Source of the DNA: Balaenoptera acutorostrata
Taxonomy: Eukaryota; Chordata; Mammalia; Artiodactyla; Balaenopteridae
Reading direction: 5' to 3'
NCBI RefSeq assembly: GCF_949987535.1
Contig: NC_080067.1
Span: 52,450,910 to 52,514,909, forward strand
Length of the DNA: 64,000 nucleotides
Shown here piece by piece: positions 1-12,611 of the stretch. Every line of letters starts with the position of its first letter. Positions within the stretch are counted from its first letter, which is position 1. The translations under genes and the position numbers were made by a program. The notes below the pieces were generated by a model, which worked only from the letters and a program-made list of their open reading frames with translations, had not been told where the DNA came from and did no database searches.

Positions 1-1803
1 TTTTTAAAAAATCCTCTGTAACTAGTTTAACATAGCAGTAAATATATTAGCTTTGCTCTGTGATCTTTATTTACATCATGTCCTTCTTTGTAAGATACAA
101 AATGCAAGATCAATGTGGTTATCCATTTGGCCTTGGTTGAAAACATTCCAGTACGACACTGCCATTCATCTTCATAGTCGTTTAAATGCAATTTGTTACT
201 CAGTTTTGTGATTTAATATTATGTTTTATGGAGCTGATAGGATTCCAGAATTGCTTTCTGAATTATCCATCTTGTATATGTATACGGGAAAGCTTTTTCA
301 AGCCCCCAAAATGAGCTCTTCAAGAGCAGGAAGGGTGGGGAGAACGAATCAATAGGGTTTTACGTTTCTGCAAAATCATAATTTTAAGTGATCTTATATC
401 CAGTTTCAAGTAACGATTTGTTGACTATGGTAACATCTGCCATCTAGTGGCTGACTTCAGGTACTACAGACTGAACTCAAAAATTTTATTTTTACGGTAA
501 TAATAATAAGGAGGAGGGCAGGGTTTTGGTCGTTGTATTTCAACTACATTTTTTTATGTTGCTAGCAAAGTAGGAAACATACATGTTTTTTATTTAACAA
601 ACTGTTTTTTTAGTGCCAATTTGATCTAATTATAATTTACTCCATTTTGTGTAGGCATCTTGAAAGTAAAGGCGAAAAATAAAAACAGAAAGAAAATAAA
701 GAGAAAGAAAAATAAAAGAGCATTTTTAAACCTGCCACAACAGAAGATATAAACAGTAATAATTTTAATTATATTTCTTAAATTGTTTCAGTTTTAGGGC
801 GATTCCACTTTATCACTGAACAAATGCTAATTTATTCTCGAAACATAATTAGAATAAATACAGCTAATATATTTAAAAGAAAACATCACAGATAAAAATG
901 AGTGTATAAACCTCCCCCTTCATTTTTACTATTGTTAAATTATTATACACGTATACATCACCATCTCTGACAGAATTGACTTTAACTGGATAGTCTCCAT
1001 GCCAAAGGTAATGATCGATTTTCTGTTCTTATCTCACTCAATTCTCAGCAGCATTTGACATAGTTGACAGATCCCTCCCTCCTCCTGGAAGCACTTTCTT
1101 CACTTGGACTCCAGGACTCCATATTCTTCTGGTGGCACCAGCTCCGTAATTTGTGAGCCCAGAGCAAGACGAAAATGTGGGCTCCCTTGTTCAAAAAGCA
1201 AGGAAAAAAGGCCCTAAGGTAGTAAATCATAAAGCTTTTTCTTTTCTTCCACTGTCTCTCCCTCAACTTGTCATTTTTTTAAAAAAATTTGCTTTCTATG
1301 TTGTTCATAAATAAAGAAAAATTTAGAATTTAAATTATCGACATGAATTTTACCATTCAAATTTATATTATGCAATGCCAGATTTAATGAAAATATAAGA
1401 GCATTGAACTTGTATGAATCACACAGTTCATATTTTGTAGCCCATGCACGCATATATATTTTTTATTTTTTACAGAACAGTGGAAGTGCTGCACAAGACT
1501 AATCTAGATATTTTTATTTCACTTCTTGAGATGCCTGCATTCTATTAATACTCTCTATCCTTGGCTTATGGATGAGAAAGGAAAAGTCTCTATGGGCTCC
1601 TCTATCTTTCCCTCTCCTTCTACATTTCCCATTTCAGGGTGAGTGGTTGGCTAATACAGGGAAGTAATGTAAGCAGCTCTTTGCAGGAAACGACCCTCAG
1701 CAGGAAGTCCCTTTTCTTGTCACTTTAACAAAGCTATATTGTAACTAACTTTTAAACCAAGCACCTCCATGCTCTACTCATCTCTGGCCCTAGCATCTTC
1801 CCT
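1..1803. other. AT-rich intergenic stretch, nothing recognised
   Basis: No exon with a convincing splice frame, no RNA gene and no recognisable repeat was seen. The short open frames on both strands have AT-driven composition and no domain-like content. Confidence 0.6.
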
Positions 1804-2091
1804 AGCCCGGGAAGATGCCACAGAGCAATTAAGCCCGTGCGCCACAACTACTGAGCCTGCGCTCTAGAGCCCACGAGCCACAACTACTGAGCCCATGTGC
1901 CACAACTACTGTAGCCCGCGCGCCTAGAGCCCGTGCTCCGCAACAAGAGAAGCCACCGCAGTGAGAAGCTCACGCACCACAACGAAGAGTCGCCCCTGCT
2001 CTCCGCAACTAGAGAAAGCCCGCACGCAGCAACGAAGACCCAACACGGCCAAAAATAAAAACAAATAAATAAATTTATATATATAAAAAAA
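1804..2091 (+). mobile_element. CHR-type SINE, 5'-truncated
   Basis: The body of the cetacean tRNA-derived SINE begins partway in, just after where the B box should be. It runs through the repeated 'gccacaactactgagcc' modules and ends in a TAAA-rich tail. Similar short direct repeats (ccttccctaa-like) flank it near 1796 and 2093, a plausible target-site duplication. The Pol III promoter is missing, so this copy should be inactive. Confidence 0.85.
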
Positions 2092-2099
2092 TACCTTCC

Positions 2100-2520
2100 C
2101 TAACTGGTCAGTTCTTTCCGTAGATCAAAGAAGTAGAAATGAAGAATAAGTAATTAACAGATGACAAGATGTCTTCCCTAGCTTCCCCTTCAGTAATCTT
2201 CCAAACAAACTGTGTGAACAAGCTCTATGAACAAGATGATATCTAGAGGAAGATCACGAGGAGTGACAAGCCTGCACACAGTGGGGGATGGCGATGACTC
2301 TGACCCCCATCTCAATGATTAACTGAGATTGCTCCCTTCCTTTCCTTTAAAACTTTCGAGGCCGAGCAGAATCTTCAGAGGCAGTTTTTGGGGAACACTG
2401 AGTCCACCGTCTCCGCAGATTGCCAGCATTCTGATTAAAAGCACCTTTCCTTTCTACCATCTGTCAGTATGTAACTGATTTTGTAAGCAGCAAGCAGCAG
2501 GACCCAATTCAATCATAGCA
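2100..2520 (+). mobile_element. Possible solo LTR remnant
   Basis: The stretch around 2340-2450 reads like the R/U5 part of a mammalian endogenous retroviral LTR: a short TTTAAAA-like element, then 'aacactgagtccaccgtctc', then an A-rich polyadenylation-like element near 2435. No viral gene is visible beside it. The call is by resemblance only. A chance likeness or another repeat class remains possible. Confidence 0.3.
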
Positions 2521-2999
2521 GTAACATAAGTAAGAAAGGATAGGATAGGGTTCTTTGGTGGTTCATGCTTCTTAGATCACCATTGCCTTCTGTCTGTCCG
2601 AAAAGCAAATTCTGGTTTGAACAGAAAGCACCACCTCTCAAGGCCGTCAGCACCAACACCACCACTTGCTCTGCTGTCGGAGCCTCATCGAACACCCATA
2701 CCTCATGGGTCCCCTAGAACTCTGTGCTCATGGGGCATCAGGAATATGAGTGGGGTGTCAAGGAATGGCTCACAACACATACTGTGTGTATCTTCTCTCC
2801 TCGCTTGCATGCTCCATTGTCCCATCAGACTTCACCTACAAAACACAAGTTCAAAGATAAAATAAGTAAGAATTGGTGGCAGCTTAGCAACCAAGTCTGG
2901 GGCCCTTCTGAGGGCAAAGCACTGTGTGCTGCACTGGTAACATGCCCATGAAACCTGATCTGCTTCCTGGGTTTCTTCCTATATCACTGGCTGCACCTT

Positions 3000-4210
3000 C
3001 TCAAACTTTCTCATTGGCTCTAGATATTATGACTTGGGTCAGCGCTAAGCCTTATTTTATTTATTTCTTCTTTAGGTGATGTCATCCAGCCCCTAGGCTT
3101 CAAATGTCATCTATGTGTGAATTACTCCCAAATGTGTTCTTCCAGCCCTGACCTGTCTTCTGAGCTCCAGTTGTACATATCAAACTGCCTGCCTGGCTTT
3201 TCCACTTTGATGTCTAAGGGGCATCTTAGGTCATCTCAATTTCCCACAAACTTCTGCCTACACTTACTGTCTTAGCTCACTATTTACTAGTCACTTCATC
3301 ACTTAAACACAGGAGTCTTCTTTGATTATTCTCCTTCAATTCCCTTAAATCTAAATCAAACACAAATCCTATCAGCTTTTCCTTTATAATATATCTCCAA
3401 TTTAACCAGTTCTCTCTACCTACGTGGAGAGAAATCTAAGACACTGTTATTTATTTCCTGAACTGTTGTAATGGCCTCTTAACCAAACTCTTTGCTTCCA
3501 TTTGTTTCTCTATGGTTCCTTCTCCACATGGTAGTTGGAGTGATCTTTCTAAGAAGAGAATCATTTCACAAACTTTCCCTGCTTAAATCTCTTGAGTGGC
3601 TTCCCAGCCAATTTTAAATAAAATCCAAACTCATCAAAGGATCCTCAGATCATGCCTCCCCTCCAGACCTTTTGTCCTACCACACTCTACCTGGTGCCCT
3701 GCGTTCCAACTTCCCTTTTTCTTTGCTGAAAACACCCCAAGCTCAGTCTCATATTAGAGTCTCTATATTTGCTGTTCCCTCTGGCTGGAATACCTCTCCC
3801 CTCTCCCAATCTTCAAATTGCTCACTTTTTCAGTTTTTTCAGTGCTCTGTTCAAATACTGTCTTCTCAGAGTGGACTTTCCTGGCTATTCTACCTAAAAT
3901 AGCATCCTTTCCCTGCTCCCCGACCTTATATACTCTATACTATTACCCTGTCATCCTTGCCCCGCTCTCCAACATTATATACTCTATACCATTACCCTGT
4001 CTTTCACTTTTCAGAGCACCTGTCTGTAACTGTACTCCTTACCCATTTGTTTACTTGTCTGTCTCACGCACTAGAATATAAACTCCAAGAGCACAGACAC
4101 TTTGTTCACTAACTGCTGTGTTTCTAAAGCTTCGAACAGTGTCTGGCATGTAGAAGGTGCTGAATATTTGTGGAATGAATAAAGGAATGCTTTATCTTTG
4201 AATCCCTGGA
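3000..4210 (+). mobile_element. L2 LINE, long 3' fragment
   Basis: Recognisable L2 landmarks occur in order: the 'tgatctttctaag' and 'aatccaaactc' blocks near 3540-3640, the 'tgctgttccctctggctgga' block near 3770, and the terminal 'gtgtctggcatgtagaaggt' block with an AATAAA-like end near 4140-4200. It is degraded and has no usable reading frame. At over 1 kb it is long for an L2 relic. The left edge is approximate. Confidence 0.75.
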
Positions 4211-4988
4211 GCCTAGCATAGCACAATGTTTTGCTCAGTATAACCACTCAATAAATATTGTGGAAGGAAGGAGGTTGGAAGGAAGAATCTCCATTTCTCA
4301 GTTTATTAGTTCTACATAAAATGATAATTAGCTTACTTACTTCTATGTGATTGGCATCTAAAATATTATTTCAAAGTTAGATGAATTCTGCCAACATACT
4401 TAAATATAAAAAAATTTAAATATATCTTATTATACTACTAATATGGCTAAAAACTGCTCTTCATTGGAGGGTGAATGGGATTAGGGCTTAAACTGGAAGA
4501 ATTTTTTTTCATGGTCCAGGATAGGAATTGTTAGTCTTTTTGTTCTTTTACTTTCAGCTCTGATTTACCCTACTAAAACGTATATACCCAAAACATTTGA
4601 TTTTCTATTTAGTTGTAATAATCTCACGGGCAAAAGTCAAAATGAGGTTTGAATTATGCTTTGTTGACAGGTGACTGATTGCCTAATGAATACCTAAAAG
4701 ACATTTCATTGCCTTTGTTGATAAATATGACATTGTATTTTCATCTATTATGCATGAAAACTGATAAAATATCATTTCTGTAACTTTTGGAAAACAAGCA
4801 CTTAGAAGATCTCTTTAAGTGCAACAAAAGCAATATTACTTCTCAGTAAGACTAGCCCTGTTCTAATAGACATTCAGTAAACACATAGTGAGTGAATTTG
4901 TGTGGCTTTTTCATTTGAACTCAGAATACACACGTTTAATGAAATAGCTGTCTTTTATGAATAAATTCAGAATTTGGAACGTAGATAT

Positions 4989-5038
4989 AGATAGGTAGAT
5001 ACTATATCTACCTATCTTAAGGTAGATAGGTAGATATA
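4989..5038. repeat. Short inverted repeat built of AGATAGGTAGATA units
   Basis: Arm 4989-5001 (agataggtagata) is exactly complementary to 5005-5017, with a 3-base loop. A third copy in the first orientation follows at 5024-5036. The arms can form a near-perfect hairpin, and the third copy allows an alternative pairing. Confidence 0.85.
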
Positions 5039-5164
5039 GCTAAATGAGTGTAGCTATAATAAAATAAAAATTGGTTTCACTTGTTTGCTTATCTTTTAGC
5101 AATCTCTTTCTGAACCACCACTCCACATTGAACTATACACCTGCAGGGATAGTCAGCTGCTTTT

Positions 5165-5600
5165 GGGTTAAGTTCAATAAGCATTTGTTAAATAGCTCAC
5201 ATCCGCAACAAGAACTGTGCAAATACTTGGGAATAGAATCATGAATAAGATACATTTTCTGTTTTTTGAGGTTCACAGCCTAGTGGGAAAACTAACAGAT
5301 ACCTTCTTATTTCAAAAAAATGTAAGATACAGGGCTACAATAAAGATATTGCCAAAGTAATAAGAAAGCAATGCGGACTAAATTATCTTGAAGGACAAAC
5401 GGGACAGAGTTAGGCTGAGTTAAGGTATGTGGAGGGTGTCAGAGAAAGGGGAGTCAGAATGAGACACAACACATGTGCTCTGGAAATATTCAAAATGTTC
5501 ACAACAGGCAACCACACTGAGGGCCTTAGATATCACCCTGTAAGTAATGGGAAACCACTGAAGGGTTTGAGGCAAGGGAATGATGTAGGATAGAGTTATC
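5165..5600. mobile_element. Ancient interspersed repeat, family unassigned
   Basis: The left part (near 5170-5290) resembles the widespread mammalian motif about inventory-like 'catttgttaaatagc ... cacagcctagtgg'. The right part (5500-5590) resembles the 'gggaaaccactgaagggttt' repeat text also seen in the 18-20 kb block. It is old and diverged, and no coding content is seen. Confidence 0.35.
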
Positions 5601-5604
5601 ATAT

Positions 5605-5775
5605 AGAGCTGGGCTTCTCAACACTTCAAAGTTTATACAAATTACTTGGGGATCTTCTTAACTGTGAATTCTGATTCAATATGTCTGGTGGGGCCTGCGT
5701 TTCCTATGAGCTCCCAGGTGATGTGCTGGCTGTTCACCGGTCTGTGGGCCACACTGTGAGTAGCAACATTTTAGG
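5605..5775 (+). mobile_element. MER5A-like hAT-Charlie fossil
   Basis: The segment follows the MER5A pattern: 'ctgggcttctcaacacttca' at the left, an internal 'attctgattcaatatgtctg' block with 'ggtggggcctgcg', and a degenerate right terminus. It is non-autonomous and non-coding. Confidence 0.6.
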
Positions 5776-5779
5776 GAAC

Positions 5780-7275
5780 TTGCCTTTAGGAGTACCCAAT
5801 AGGGACAAACATGATAGTTTAGGTAAGAGACGATGAGGGTTTAGGCTAAAGCAGTAGCAGTCACTAAAGGTATTTTGGGGGCAAATTGAAAGGATTTTTT
5901 TCTAACACATTTAATGAAAAAATTTGAAACATTCAATAATGTTTAAAGTCTTTTACAGTCAGTACGCATATAACCACCACCTAATTCTACAATTAAAATT
6001 TTATTATACTTGCTTTATCACATACCTAGTCATCTATCCATCTCTCAATCCTTTCATCTATCTATCTTTTTTATGTATTTCAATGTAAGTTGCAGATACC
6101 AGTATACCTCCCCCCTGCAATAAAAAAAAAAAAATTTAAGATTGATTGAAAATGGGGGTAAAGGAGTGTGGGTTGTTTCCTAAGTTTATGCTTGATGAGG
6201 AAAAATGTAGAAATAAAAGTTTATGGGGTGGATTGGGAGATGCTGTGTTGAGTTCAACCCAATATCACTGAACTAGAGATGACAATTTAATATATATATT
6301 ATGCATATATACGTGTAACATCTACAGCTCTAGTTATATTTCTCAGTTAAAGATATGGACTGGGAATCATTAGCTGGTAGTTAAAATGAGAGGAGTAGAT
6401 GAGAACGCTCATAGAATGTAGAAATAGAAGAGAAGAGGCTCAAGGATGGTATTCTGAGAAAAATGACATTTAAGACATGTACAGGGGTAAATGATAAAAT
6501 AAAGGAGACTAGGATGGGATTAGGGAGACAAAAGAGAATCAGCAGAGGGGAGAGGGACAGAAAACATTTCCTTGTAAATCTCCTCACTGCTTGGGAATAT
6601 TGTGGTTTTAAAAATGCCGACATTACGCTTTATATTTATGATAGAATCTATCTAAAATATACACTTATATTTTAAAATGCTGACATTATACTTTTAGTAG
6701 TCAATCTCAACTTCACACCGCTTTATGTACATACCAGTGGAAGTAAAGAGCCATTCAAAGCAGATTATATTAAGTCACTTTCTCAATTCTCACTTACTGA
6801 AATGTCAATAAATGTTCCTTGTTTTGTTTGGAAAAGGGAAGGCAACTAACTGGACCCCTGATTCTCGTTTCTCAGGTGAGAGGTCCTTTTCGTTAAGGGT
6901 CACTGACCCACAGACATGTTTACAACACAGTGAAAAGTGACTTCCAATTAATTTTAGGCTCTTAGAGCTTTAGAGGTGGTGAGAAAAAAGAGGTATAGTT
7001 TTACTTTAGATTTAGGGAGGAATCTAAAATTTCATTTGATAAATTATTTTTAAAATATTATATTTTAGTTCCATGTTACGGCTATTTAATGGAGAAAGAA
7101 AGAGTTAAAAAGGATGAAAAATATGAGAAAGAATTATAGATGACAGGAAGGAAAAAATGGGATAAACCAAGCAAAAGAAACAGAAGAAAAAATAGAGACA
7201 GGAAAAGTAAAAGATCTTCCCAGGAGGAATACATTTGTGTTTCATTGGAGAACCATGTATTGTCCAAGGAGGCAT
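5780..7275. other. No gene seen; AT-rich spacer
   Basis: Only simple runs such as the poly(A) near 6121-6135 and AT-rich sequence are visible. The two opposing open frames near 6.4-6.7 kb overlap each other and look like chance. Confidence 0.55.
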
Positions 7276-7279
7276 AGCC

Positions 7280-7685
7280 AAACTTTTCTTATCAAGGATC
7301 AGAGAGTCAATATTTTGGCTTTGCTATAACTATTAAATTCTGCCATTGTAGCACTAAAGCAGCCATAGACAGTAAATTTTTAAAAAGCGTGTGTGTGTGT
7401 GTCTATGTTTCGATAAAACCTTACTTATAAAACTCAGGGAGCCATCTGGATTGGGCGGCTGGCATATTTTTTGCTGACCTCTGCATTAGAGCAAAGGCCA
7501 AAAAATGGGGTCAGCAAACTTATTCTATAAGGGCCACATATGCCTCTAGCTTATTCTTCCTTTTTACCAATGTTTGTTTGTTTGCTTTTACAACCCTTTA
7601 AAAATGTACAAAGCATTCTTAACTACAGGACCTACAAAAAGTAACTGTGGGCCAGCTTTGACCAGTGGGCAGGTGGTTGCCTGGC
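7280..7685. mobile_element. MER20-like hAT-Charlie fossils, two adjoining copies
   Basis: The first copy (about 7280-7480) has 'ctgccattgtagcactaaag' followed by 'cagccatagacag' and ends in 'ttgctgacctctgc'. A second segment begins with 'ggggtcagcaaacttattct' near 7508 and continues to about 7680. The pattern of a terminal 'gtcagcaaact' and the 'agcagccatagac' core is that of MER20-type elements. The family name is from memory. Confidence 0.55.
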
Positions 7686-7784
7686 ACTTGTCTAGAGCAC
7701 ACCTTTCTGTCTTATCTGATTCCAGTTTGATGGGAGGTATTTTACAACTCCGTGCTTTGTAAATAACTGATACAATGCAGAATA

Positions 7785-8712
7785 ATTTTTGTCTATAGAC
7801 ACGACATGCAAATTCTGTTCCATAGAGGTCCAACTGACTTCCATCACTCACTGTGGAAGAAGCTAGTTTTGCTTCTATTTGCACATTCATTTTAATATTC
7901 CAGATTTATGAATATAACTGTTTAGAGTTCCCTTTAAACTGATTGTAACATCTTACCAGTTTATCATTAATGAGTTAAAACAATTTTTAACACACGTTCA
8001 TTTTTAAATCTGTATGAGAATCATGATCTCACTTTTTTGTAAATTACCCTTTGAACACTGGCATAACCCTTATTTCCCACAACACCTCCCAGGCTTTCAC
8101 TAGAGACCTCAGTAGTAGAGTGAATTTTGCCTGCTACCTTGAATCTGACCTTTTATGACTCCATCCATTCCCTGACACCTTCCTCCCTAGTACCTGGTCA
8201 CTCTTCCACACACCCCTCCTCAAACCAAATTGTTTGTTTGAAAAACCATCTCCTTCTAAACTTTGACTTAATATGGTCTTTTCTTTTGTATATAGGCATA
8301 ATCTCACTCATAAATTTCAACTTTGGAAAGGCAAAGATTATTGAAACAATTTTCAAAAATCTTGGCAATGAAATAAAATTGAATTTAAGGCCCACTTTGA
8401 CTTGGGAAGTGAATAATCCCACTCCTGGGTCTATGTAATGACTTAAATGTCCATATACTTATGGACAATTATTCGGAAATGAGAAGGAACAACTGCCACT
8501 ATATGCAACAATATCAGTAAACCTCAAATGCATTATAATAAGAGAAGGAATCCAGATTCAAAAGTCACATACAGTATGGCTACATTTTCATTACATTCTG
8601 GAAAATGAGAAACTATAGGGACAGAAAACAGATCAGTAGTTGCCAACAAATGGAGGTGGAGGGAAGAGATTGACTAGAATGATACAAAAAGGAAACTTGA
8701 GTTATCATAGAA
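7785..8712. other. No gene seen
   Basis: There is a candidate old repeat around 8430-8700, whose L1-3'-like text includes 'aatgagaaggaacaactgcc' and 'catacagtatggctacattt'. Otherwise the stretch is unremarkable. The 103-codon open frame at 8127-8438 is not supported by splice signals or domain content. Confidence 0.45.
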
Positions 8713-9073
8713 CTGCTTTCCTCTTTTTTTTTTTTTTTTTATAAGCAACTTTTTTTTTTTTTTTTTAAGATTTCTTTATTGACTGATTGATTGCTATGTT
8801 GGGTCTTCGTTTTTTTTTTTTTGTGCTATGGCTTTCTCCAGTTGTGGCAAGTGGGGGCCACTCTTCATCGCGGTGCGCGGGCCTCTCACTATTGTGGCCT
8901 CTCTTGTTGCGGAGCACAGGCTCCAGACGCGCAGGCTCAGTAGTTGTGGCTCACGGGCCTAGTTGCTCCGCGGCATGTGGGATCTTCCCAGACCAGGGCT
9001 CGAACCCGTGTTTCCTGCATTAGCAGGCAGATTCTCAACCACTGCGCCACCAGGGAAGCCCTGCTTTCCTCTT
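8713..9073 (-). mobile_element. CHR-type SINE, full length, with target-site duplication
   Basis: On the plus strand this reads as T-rich tail, body, then the inverted 'ccactgcgccaccagggaag' head ending near 9060, so the SINE lies on the minus strand. The direct repeat ctgctttcctctt at 8713-8725 and 9061-9073 flanks it exactly. An A-box-like TGGCGCAGTGG and a B-box-like GGTTCGAGCCC are visible in reverse complement. The poly(A) side is interrupted by two T tracts. Confidence 0.92.
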
Positions 9074-9093
9074 GATTGTGGTAGTGGTTACAT

Positions 9094-9413
9094 GACTGTA
9101 CGTGGGTTTTTTTTTTTTTAATAAATTTATTTATTTATTTTTGGCTGTGTTGAGTCTTCGTTTCTGTGCGAGGGCTTTCTCTAGTTGCGGCAAGCAGGGG
9201 CCACTCTTCATCGCGGTGCGCGGGCCTCTCACTATCGTGGCCTCTCTTGTTGCGGAGCACAGGATCCAGACGCGCAGGCTCAGTAGTTGTGGCTCACGGG
9301 CTTAGTTGCTCCGCAGCATGTGGGATCTTCCCAGACCAGGGCTCGAACCCGTGTCCCCTGCATTGGCAGGCGGATTCTTAACCACTGCGCCACCAGGGAA
9401 GCCCAACTGTATG
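9094..9413 (-). mobile_element. CHR-type SINE, second copy in the same orientation
   Basis: This copy is the same family and orientation as the one about 40 bp to its left. It runs from the T-rich tail at about 9105 to the inverted head ending at 9403. A slightly diverged direct repeat (actgtacgtg and actgtatgtg) flanks it. It inserted beside the first copy, not as a duplication of it, since each has its own flanks. Confidence 0.9.
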
Positions 9414-9499
9414 TGTTTTTTAAAATTCATACAACAGAACAGCCAAAAAAAATGAAGTTATTATATATAAATTATACCTCAATAAACCTGACTAAAAAA

Positions 9500-9552
9500 T
9501 CTATCTATCTATCCACCTACCTACCTATCTTCTTCTTCATCATCATCATATA
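9500..9552. repeat. Compound ATCT/ACCT/CTT/CAT microsatellite
   Basis: Short runs of ctat, ctac, ttc and atc units follow one another immediately after the SINE pair. This is low-complexity sequence with no coding role. Confidence 0.8.
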
Positions 9553-9689
9553 TGTACTTTCCCGAAAAATCTGAAGATTTAATTTTTTAAGCCGGAAAAC
9601 AATCTCTAAATATACAACTTACCACAAAATTACTACTTAAACTGATTTAAAAATTTACATTATAGAAATACTTCACTTTTCCTAGTTTA

Positions 9690-10465
9690 CAGAGAGTTTT
9701 TATCATGAACGGTATTGGATTTTGTCAAATGCTTTTTCTGAATCCATTAATTTGACCATGTGGTTTTTCTTTTTCACCCTGTTGATGTGATGGATAACAT
9801 TAATTGATTTTTCAGTGCTGAACTAACTTTACCTATCTGGGATAAATTTCATTTGGTTGTGGTATATAATTCTTTGTATATTTTTCATTGTTGGAATCAA
9901 TTTGCTAACATTTTGAGAAATTTTGCATCTTTGTTCATGAGAAATATTGGTCTGTAGTTTTTTTTTTTTTCTTTTTTCTCATAATGTCTTTGTCTGGCTT
10001 TGGCATTAGGGTTAATGCTGGTGTCACAGAATGGATTAGGAAGTATTCCCTGTGCTTCTATCTCCTGAAAGAGATTGCACAGAACTAGTATGATTTTTTC
10101 TTTAAATGTTTGGTAGAATTCACCAGTGAACTATCCATGCCTGGCGCTTTCTGTTTTGAAAGGTTATTAATTATTGATTAAATTTCTTTAATAGATTTAG
10201 GTCTATTCAGATGGTCTATTTCTTCTTCTGTGACTTCTGGCAGATTGTGTCTTTCAAGGAATTGGCCCATTTTATCTAGGTTATCAAATTTGTGGGCAGA
10301 GAGTTGTTCATATTCTTGTATTATCCTTTTAACATCCATGGGATCTGAAGTGATGTCCCTTCTTTAATTTCAGATGTTAGTAATTTGTCTCCTTTCTTTT
10401 TTTTCTTAGCCTGGATAAAGGTTTATTGATTTTATTAATCTTTTCAAAGAACCAGCTTTTGATTT
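9690..10465 (-). mobile_element. Old L1 ORF2 fragment
   Basis: The plus strand carries inverted L1 reverse-transcriptase-region text, for example 'tttgtcaaatgctttttctg', 'ggctttggcattagggttaa' and 'ttcaaagaaccagcttttga'. The frame is broken by many stops. A younger L1 3' end has inserted at its right edge. Confidence 0.8.
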
Positions 10466-10765
10466 ATTTCTTTTTTTCTTTTTTTAAATTAATTTTTATT
10501 GGAGTATAGTTGCTTTACAATGTTGTGTTAGTTTCTGCTGTACAGCAAAGTGAATCAATTTTATGTATACATATATCCCCTCTTTTTTAGATTTCTTTCC
10601 CATTTAGGTCACCACAGGGCACTGAGTAGAGTTCCCTGTGCTATACAGTAGGTTCTCATTAGTTATCTATTTTATACATAGTAGTGTATATATATCAATC
10701 CCAATCTCCCAATTCATCCCATTTCCTCCCGCGCCCCCCCCCCCCATATACAGCTTTTGGTTTTA
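10452..10765 (-). mobile_element. L1 3'-UTR fragment inserted at the edge of an older L1
   Basis: The T-rich tail near 10465-10500 is followed by the inverted cetartiodactyl L1 3' end (the 'ctgctgtacagcaaagtga' block and 'ttccctgtgctatacagtag'). It ends at a C tract near 10733-10745. Near-identical short flanks, cagcttttgattt at 10452 and cagcttttggttt at about 10750, look like a diverged target-site duplication. Confidence 0.8.
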
Positions 10766-10769
10766 ATCA

Positions 10770-11145
10770 CACTAAATTACCAAAGATGCCCAAATCACAA
10801 TGCTCTCTCACCTCCAGCCTCTTGCCTGTGTTGTTCCTTCTCTGGAAACACTCCTATCATTTTCTTTGCCTACCTGACTCCTGCTCAACTCCCAGTGTCA
10901 GCCTAGATGCCAGAAAGTCATCTTTAACACTCTGCCATCCCAGTGCATTGTGTTCCTCCTAAGTGATTCCTAACTGTTTTATGGTTACTATTATTGTAGC
11001 ACTTTTCATGCAAATTAATAGTTTCCTATTACTTCTGTCACCTTTACAAAAAGTTTCTTTTTTTAAGGGAGTCTGACTTGTTTACTATTGTACTTCTGTC
11101 ACCTAGCATGATGCCTAGCACACACAGTAGAAGCTAAATGTCTTT
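10770..11145 (+). mobile_element. L2-like LINE fragment
   Basis: The segment has degraded L2 3' text, including 'gttccttctctggaaacact' near 10832 and a terminal 'gatgcctagcacacacagta' block near 11109. It is much eroded and the limits are approximate. Confidence 0.5.
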
Positions 11146-12605
11146 TCTTATAAACCATGAGAGAATTTTTAATTAATCTGAAAAATAGTTTGTTTAAATG
11201 ACAGCTCTTTATAAAAATTGATTTATCCTAAGGAGCAATGACCATTCAGCATTTTGGCCTTATTTACCATATTTATGCTGTCAAATTTTGCCATTGGAAA
11301 CTATAGTGAACAACGAATCCTATTTGTTGAAGAAAATAAGAATAAATGTTTTAAATATAATTGAATTTTTCTTTGGTATTTATCATAATAATCCTTTTAA
11401 ATCATTTCTCTCAGAGCTGCCAGGCTAAAGGGTGGTTTCAGTTAACTGAAATGATTTTAAATTCAATGAAATTACTTGATGCCTTTAGACTTATTTCTAC
11501 CAGACTAGATATCTCACATTAAAACATAAAGCAAAGCATTCAGCACAGTAAAGCCAGAAATGGAATCTTACTGTTAGAGATTGTCACTAAGCACTTAGTA
11601 ATTTTACTTGTAATGACAGGTTAATTGAATTCAAAAAGAAAAGTAACAAAAAATATTATGAGTTTTTAGGAATAAGTTGTTTTTAAAAAGTTGATGTGAT
11701 ATATGCCAACATCAGTATATTAGCCAAAATTTGGAGAACTAGAGTACAATAAAAGTATAGCATATACAGTGGTTTCATTAAATGTTGAACACCTATTAAT
11801 CTCCTTTCCCCCAAAGAAGCAACTCATTATGACTGGGAAACATCAGTAATTTTAACAGCCATTGGCAAAACAAAGTAGAACTCTTGGCACATATTATATC
11901 ATATTTTTTTGCAAATGTAAATTTTAAAAAATGAGTTTCATTGGCATTTGGCTAGTTGCTATTTCTACTGTAGAGAGTATAGTCTTTAGAATTTACCAGT
12001 TAGCATGTGTTAGGCTAAAAAAGATGATATATGCATGAGAAAAATTTTAATATTCCATGAATCAGCAGTGCAATAACATCAGATTTGAGGCAATCTCAAA
12101 TACTATTTAGTTTATTCTCTTGCACCTTTTATCAGAACCATCCTGTACTCATGTTTTAGGTCTCTCAGAGTTGAGCTGTTAACTCATCCCATTATTTATC
12201 CAAAAGCAAAAAAGCCTTTCTTCATATTTCACATAAACCCCTTGTGTATACATGATGTTATCGTACTATAACACATGAGTTATATTAGCATGACATGCCC
12301 TATGGCCCTCTGTGAGTTTCAGGATGATAAATCCGCTAAATAAATAAAATGTTCCTACTCCATTATGCACACTCCAGCAGCCTGTTTCCTTCTTAGAATC
12401 AACTCCAGAGCAGTGACTGCCAAAGACCCAAAAATGAGTCTACAAGTGAGTATCAGCAAAGCCAAGAGCAAACAGGGAAAATAAAGAAAACATAATAGGG
12501 CTTTTTTTTTTAACAGAGACCTTTTGTTAATTTAATGCAGTATTTTTTATTTTAAGATAATTTTTTCCTATTTGGATTATTTAATAGATTTTTCATTTTA
12601 GAAAT
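11146..12605. other. No gene seen; non-repetitive AT-rich spacer
   Basis: No recognisable repeat, exon or RNA gene was found across this stretch. Confidence 0.5.
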
Positions 12606-12611
12606 GATGAT

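Noticed and set aside
431..452. CTCF-like site (gccatctagtggctgac)
   Set aside because: It differs from the CTCF core at three of twelve positions, too weak to list as a site.
9102..9381. Arg/Ser/Cys-rich frames of 60-160 codons repeated across the window (also 8787, 12732, 13097, 13648, 17016, 53029)
   Set aside because: All lie within CHR-type SINE copies and share the same text. They are translations of the SINE body, not genes.
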